Shown: one piece after another, positions 60,512-64,000 of the stretch
Layout: each line of letters opens with the position of its first letter
Position numbering within the stretch: the first letter of the stretch is position 1
Assembly: GCF_003390845.1 (NCBI RefSeq)
Contig: NZ_QMEK01000005.1
Location: forward strand, 1 to 64,000
From: Tropicimonas sp. IMCC34043
GTDB lineage: Bacteria > Pseudomonadota > Alphaproteobacteria > Rhodobacterales > Rhodobacteraceae
Direction of reading: 5' to 3'
DNA length: 64,000 bases
Position numbers and translations under genes: made by a program
Notes under the pieces: model-generated
Database searches by the model: none
The model's input: only the letters and a program-made list of their open reading frames with translations
Told to the model about the DNA's origin: nothing

Positions 60512-61633
60512 ATGGGACGCACATTCGGCATCGGTCTGATCGGGACCGGTTTCATGGGCAAGGCTCATGCGCTGGCCTGGCGCAACGTCGCGGCGGTCAT
60601 GGGCGATGTGGCGCCGGTGCGGCTGGAGATGCTTTGCGACACGCCGGCGGAGGCCGCCACCGAAAAGGCGCATCAGTTCGGCTTTGCCCGCGCGACCGCG
60701 GACTGGCAGGCGCTGGTGGCCGATCCCGCGGTCGACATCGTCTCGATCACCACGCCGAACCGGCTGCACCGCGAGATGGCGCGGGCGGCACTTGCCGCCG
60801 GCAAGCATGTCTGGTGCGAAAAGCCCATGGCGCTGACGCTCGCCGAGGCCGAGGACATGGCGCGGGCGGCCGAGGCGGCGGGGGTTCGCACCATCGTTGG
60901 CTACAATTACCTGCGCAATCCCGCCTTCACCCATGCCGGGCGCCTGATTTCTGACGGCGCAATCGGCCGGCCGGTGCATTTCCGCGGCTGGGTCGACGAG
61001 GATTATCAGGCCGACCCCGAAACACCATGGACCTGGCGTGCCCGGATCGATGAGGCGGGCCTTGGTGCGCTTGGCGACATCGGCTGCCACCTCTTGTCGA
61101 TGACCTGCGCGTTGATGGGCCCGATCGAAAGCCTCGTGGCCGACATGCAGACGGTGCACCAGACCCGGCCCCTGCCCGATGGGCCGGGCCGCGGCCCGGT
61201 CGAGAACGAGGATGTCGCCACAGCGCTGCTGCGCTTTGCCTCGGGCGTGCACGGCTCGATCAGCGCCTCGCGCACCGCCTGGGGCCGGAAAAGCCGGCTT
61301 GCCTGGGAAGTGCACGGCACAGAGGGCATGATCTGCTTCGATCAGGAGCGGATGAATGAACTGCAGCTGTTCCAGAACCGCGGGCCGAAAGCCGAACAGG
61401 GGTTCAAGACCATCCTGACCGGCCCCGAACATCCGCCCTATGGCGCCTTCTGCCCGGCCGCGGGGCATCAGCTCGGCTTCAACGACCTGAAGGTGATCGA
61501 GGCCGCGGATTTCCTGCGCGCCATTGCCGAGGATCGCCGGGCCTACCCCGATTTTGCCGACGCGCTGGTCCTTGAAACCCTGATCCACGCCATTGCGCAT
61601 TCCGCCCGTACCGGCGCGCGCGTGACCCTTTGA
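60512..61633 (+). CDS. Gfo/Idh/MocA family oxidoreductase
   Basis: This 373-residue NAD(P)-dependent dehydrogenase has the Rossmann start IGLIGTGFMGKAHALAWRNV, the EKPMA motif (CEKPMALTLAEAEDMA) and the C-terminal substrate domain with LGDIGCHLLSM. Enzymes of this group act on inositols, inososes or related cyclic polyols and sugars. GGGGAGGA precedes the ATG. It is followed after 11 bp by a second family member. It may oxidise scyllo-inositol or another isomer; which one cannot be told. Confidence 0.88.
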   Translation: MGRTFGIGLIGTGFMGKAHALAWRNVAAVMGDVAPVRLEMLCDTPAEAATEKAHQFGFARATADWQALVADPAVDIVSITTPNRLHREMARAALAAGKHVWCEKPMALTLAEAEDMARAAEAAGVRTIVGYNYLRNPAFTHAGRLISDGAIGRPVHFRGWVDEDYQADPETPWTWRARIDEAGLGALGDIGCHLLSMTCALMGPIESLVADMQTVHQTRPLPDGPGRGPVENEDVATALLRFASGVHGSISASRTAWGRKSRLAWEVHGTEGMICFDQERMNELQLFQNRGPKAEQGFKTILTGPEHPPYGAFCPAAGHQLGFNDLKVIEAADFLRAIAEDRRAYPDFADALVLETLIHAIAHSARTGARVTL

Positions 61634-61644
61634 AGGAGATCTCC

Positions 61645-62637
61645 ATGACTGCCTCTGTCGCCCTGCTCGGTGCCGGCCGGATCGGCCGCGTCCATGCCAA
61701 GGCCGTGACCGCACAGCCCGACGCCCGCCTGATCGCTGTGGCCGATGCGGTCGACAGCGCCGCACAGGCCGTAGCCGACGCCTATGGCTGCGAGGTCCGC
61801 AGCATCGACCAGATCGCTGTCGCCGCGGATGTGGATGCAGTGATCATCTGCACGCCGACCGACACCCATGCCGACCTGATCGAGCAGTTCGCCCACGCCG
61901 GAAAGGCGATCTTCTGCGAAAAGCCCGTGCATCTTGATGCGTCCCGGGTCCGCGCCTGTCTGAAGACGGTCGAGGACACTGCAACACCGCTGATGCTCGG
62001 GTTCAACCGCCGTTTCGACCCGCATTTCCGTGCCCTGAAGGCGGCGATCGACGATGGCAGCATCGGCGCGGTCGAACAGGTGGTGCTGACCTCGCGCGAT
62101 CCCGGCCTGCCGCCGATGTCCTATATCGACGTCTCGGGCGGGATCTTTCGCGACATGATGATCCACGATTTCGACATGGCGCTGTTCCTGCTGGGTGAAC
62201 CGATCCGCACCGTCGCCGCCAGCGCCGGGACGCTGGTCGAGCCCGAGTTGCGCGCCCACAACGATTTCGACACCGCGACGGTCCTGCTGACCAGCGTCTC
62301 GGGCAAGCAGGTCACGATCCTGAACTCGCGCCGCGCGACCTATGGCTATGACCAGCGCATCGAGGTGCATGGATCGAAGGGCATGGTCAGCGCCGAGAAC
62401 ATGCGCCTCGCAAATATCGAGATCGCGAATGGTACCGGCTTTACCCGCCCGCCGCTGCTCGATTTCTTCATGACCCGCTATACCGAGGCCTATGCTGCCG
62501 AGATCGCGGCCTTCCTTGCCGCGCTCGCCTCGGGCGGGGCGATGCCGACGACCGGGCAGGACGGGCTGAACGCGCTGCTGCTCGCCGACGCAGCCCTTCA
62601 GGCCGCAACCAGCGGACAGGTCGTTACCCTGGCCTGA
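61645..62637 (+). CDS. iolG: Inositol 2-dehydrogenase IolG
   Basis: This 330-residue Gfo/Idh/MocA enzyme resembles myo-inositol 2-dehydrogenase, which makes scyllo-inosose for IolE. It has VALLGAGRIGRVHAKAV, the EKPVHLD motif and the catalytic stretch DMMIHDFDMALFLLG with the Asp-x-x-x-His pattern. The ATG at 61645 follows AAGGAGA. It completes the upper inositol pathway with IolE, IolD, IolB and IolC. The final enzymes (separate aldolase, IolA) are not in the window. Confidence 0.9.
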   Translation: MTASVALLGAGRIGRVHAKAVTAQPDARLIAVADAVDSAAQAVADAYGCEVRSIDQIAVAADVDAVIICTPTDTHADLIEQFAHAGKAIFCEKPVHLDASRVRACLKTVEDTATPLMLGFNRRFDPHFRALKAAIDDGSIGAVEQVVLTSRDPGLPPMSYIDVSGGIFRDMMIHDFDMALFLLGEPIRTVAASAGTLVEPELRAHNDFDTATVLLTSVSGKQVTILNSRRATYGYDQRIEVHGSKGMVSAENMRLANIEIANGTGFTRPPLLDFFMTRYTEAYAAEIAAFLAALASGGAMPTTGQDGLNALLLADAALQAATSGQVVTLA

Positions 62638-62650
62638 GCCCCGCGCAGAC

Positions 62651-62674
62651 CCGGTCGGGCCCCTGCCCGGCCGG
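62651..62674. terminator. Hairpin between convergent iolG and the cyclase gene
   Basis: CCGGTCGGGC and GCCCGGCCGG form a ten-base stem (one G-T pair) with a four-base loop, immediately before the stop codon of the converging gene. It is a probable bidirectional terminator. Confidence 0.5.
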
Positions 62675-64000
62675 TCACTTGCGGGTCATCACCTCGATCC
62701 CGTCCCAGGTTGCCGACAACCCGCCATCGGCCAGTTCGACGCAGCGCGCCGCCATCCGGCGGCCCACGACATCGTCGGGATTCTGCTGGACAACCTGCGA
62801 AAACGTGTTGGTCGCGACCGTCAGATCGCCTGCCTGCAACCGTCGCACCCCGTGTTCGAACAGCTCGCGCGTGGCGAGCTTCAACTCCTGCACTTTGGTG
62901 CTTTCCCAGGCAAAAATCTCGAACACGTCGACGGGGTGCTGCTTGCCCAGCACGCGCACAGTCCCGAGCCGGCGATGCGGGAAGCGCTCGGGGTCGGGCA
63001 GGCCGATAATCGTCTGTTCCGAGGCCGCGATGCCGATCCCGAACTGGGCGGTCAGCCCCTCGAGCCGTGCGGTCAGGTTCACCGTGTCCGAGACCACGTT
63101 GCTGGTGCGGCGGAATTCGTCGCCAAGAACCCCGACGATCAGATCGCCGCGGTGCAACCCGATCCCGGTCCCGATCGGCCGCCGCCCCGATGCGTGCCGG
63201 TCGAGATTGAACCGCCTCAGTTCGCGCTGGATCTCGACTGCCGAATGGACCGCATCCTCGGCGCTGCCGGGAAACAGCGCCATCATGCCGTCGCCCAGAT
63301 ACTGGCTGACGACGCCGCCGCTGTTCTGCACGATCGGCCCCATGCGCGAGAAATAGGCGCTGAGAAACTCGAAGCTCTCCGGGGCCGTCAGCTCCTCGGC
63401 CAGCGTCGTGAAACCGCGGATGTCGGTGAACATGACCGTCATGGTACGCGCCACGTTGTCGCCAAGCGCAATGTCGAGAATGGACTGGCGGTCGAGGAAT
63501 TTCAGGAACTCGTTCGGCACAAAGCGCTCGTAGGCGGTCGAGATCCGCGCCAGGTCGATATGGGTCCGCATCCGCGCCGACAGCTCGTCGCGCGAAAACG
63601 GCTTGGTCAGATAATCGGTGGCACCTGCATCGAACCCCGCCCGCAGATCCTCGACCTGGTTCTTGGCGGTCAGAAGGATAACCGGCAGACGCGCGGCCGG
63701 GTGGGTCCGACGGATCGTCCGGCAGACCTCGTAACCCGACATGCGCGGCATCATCACATCGAGGATAACAATGTCGGGTTCATAGCCTTCCGACAGGATC
63801 CTGAGCGATTCCTCGCCGTTCCTGGCCTGGACGACCCCGAAGGATTCAAGCTGCATGAAGTTCTGCAGCACCTGCAGGTTCACCAGATCGTCGTCGACGA
63901 CGAGCGCGCGATACTGGGTTGCGCCACCCTTCGGCTGGGCCCAGGGACCGCGGCCGGAAAGTGGCAGGCTGACGATTCCGGCGGCATCGAACAGCTCCGG
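62675..64000 (-). CDS. Receiver domain - class III adenylate/guanylate cyclase, N-terminus beyond window
   Basis: About 441 residues are visible and the frame stays open through the window edge, so the protein begins further upstream. A response-regulator receiver (starting YRALVVDDD; phospho-acceptor in IVILDVMMPRMSGYE) is followed by a class III cyclase domain. The cyclase has both metal aspartates (MFTDIRGFTTLAEEL and YLGDGMMALFPGS) and the late VNLTARLEGL with Asn and Arg. The 30 residues before the receiver (PELFDAAGIVSLPLSGRGP) look like a linker from another domain, probably a sensor kinase. It would make cAMP or cGMP in response to phosphorylation. Confidence 0.85.
   Translation of the reverse strand, partial: PELFDAAGIVSLPLSGRGPWAQPKGGATQYRALVVDDDLVNLQVLQNFMQLESFGVVQARNGEESLRILSEGYEPDIVILDVMMPRMSGYEVCRTIRRTHPAARLPVILLTAKNQVEDLRAGFDAGATDYLTKPFSRDELSARMRTHIDLARISTAYERFVPNEFLKFLDRQSILDIALGDNVARTMTVMFTDIRGFTTLAEELTAPESFEFLSAYFSRMGPIVQNSGGVVSQYLGDGMMALFPGSAEDAVHSAVEIQRELRRFNLDRHASGRRPIGTGIGLHRGDLIVGVLGDEFRRTSNVVSDTVNLTARLEGLTAQFGIGIAASEQTIIGLPDPERFPHRRLGTVRVLGKQHPVDVFEIFAWESTKVQELKLATRELFEHGVRRLQAGDLTVATNTFSQVVQQNPDDVVGRRMAARCVELADGGLSATWDGIEVMTRK

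Noticed and set aside
1-64000. Search for tRNA, rRNA, CRISPR arrays, insertion sequences and phage genes
   Set aside because: I found no tRNA-like TPsiC arms in a cloverleaf context, no rRNA, no regularly spaced repeats, no transposase or integrase motifs. By reading alone I could miss a diverged tRNA; a covariance-model search would settle it.

Overview
The window is about 66% GC with dense, operon-packed genes, and it carries features typical of Rhodobacteraceae (Alphaproteobacteria): TRAP transporters, GGAAC-N16/17-CGTT promoters of the EcfG general-stress sigma factor, a DUF1328/CsbD/PRC-barrel/Dps stress set, and one copy of what I recognise as a dispersed Rhodobacteraceae intergenic element. 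The assignment to family rests on gene content and sequence style, not on a marker gene. I found no rRNA, tRNA, CRISPR array, insertion sequence or phage. It looks like an ordinary chromosomal or megaplasmid segment of a sugar-, polyol- and alcohol-using heterotroph.

Layout. (1) 1-2456: the start of a PfkB sugar kinase, a divergent BtpA-family protein and an M20 amidohydrolase. (2) 2600-10004, minus strand: a LacI-controlled sugar ABC importer (CUT1 type) with a GH127 beta-L-arabinofuranosidase. (3) 10471-12379: a SOUL haem-binding lipoprotein, an AraC regulator and a DUF2000 protein. (4) 12467-17346: PhoX phosphatase behind a Pho-box-like site, GlgX debranching enzyme and a PLDc_N membrane peptide. 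(5) 17551-32615: a PQQ-dependent alcohol oxidation locus. It holds a response regulator, a FIST sensor and a PAS hybrid kinase, then an ExaA-like quinoprotein, cytochromes c, a Ped-type ABC system with its beta-propeller and binding proteins, and a NosR-like flavin/Fe-S membrane protein. (6) 32927-43057: an isoaspartyl peptidase, then a glucuronide-type locus (GH31, TRAP DctPQM, GH2, UxuR-like GntR regulator, UxuA). (7) 43105-45483: an AceE-like thiamine-diphosphate enzyme. (8) 45680-50264: general-stress genes. (9) 50461-51000: an FMN reductase. (10) 51074-62637: myo-inositol uptake and catabolism (IolB, IolE, IolD, IolC-DUF2090, ABC importer, RpiR regulator, two Gfo/Idh/MocA dehydrogenases). 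(11) 62675-64000: a receiver-class III cyclase protein cut by the window edge.

How it works together. Three carbohydrate uptake modules each have their own regulator, and each has a matching palindrome in its promoter: an imperfect LacI-type dyad, an array of four ATTGGT-N2-ACCAAT sites like E. coli UxuR/ExuR operators, and two GGAA-N6-TTCC sites like rhizobial IolR operators. In the alcohol module, a CGACCTTGGTCG-like dyad recurs five times in four promoter regions, including that of the response regulator, so it is probably that regulator's binding site. Electrons from the quinoprotein would pass to the cytochromes c. The co-associated flavinylated NosR-like protein suggests an additional membrane electron route.
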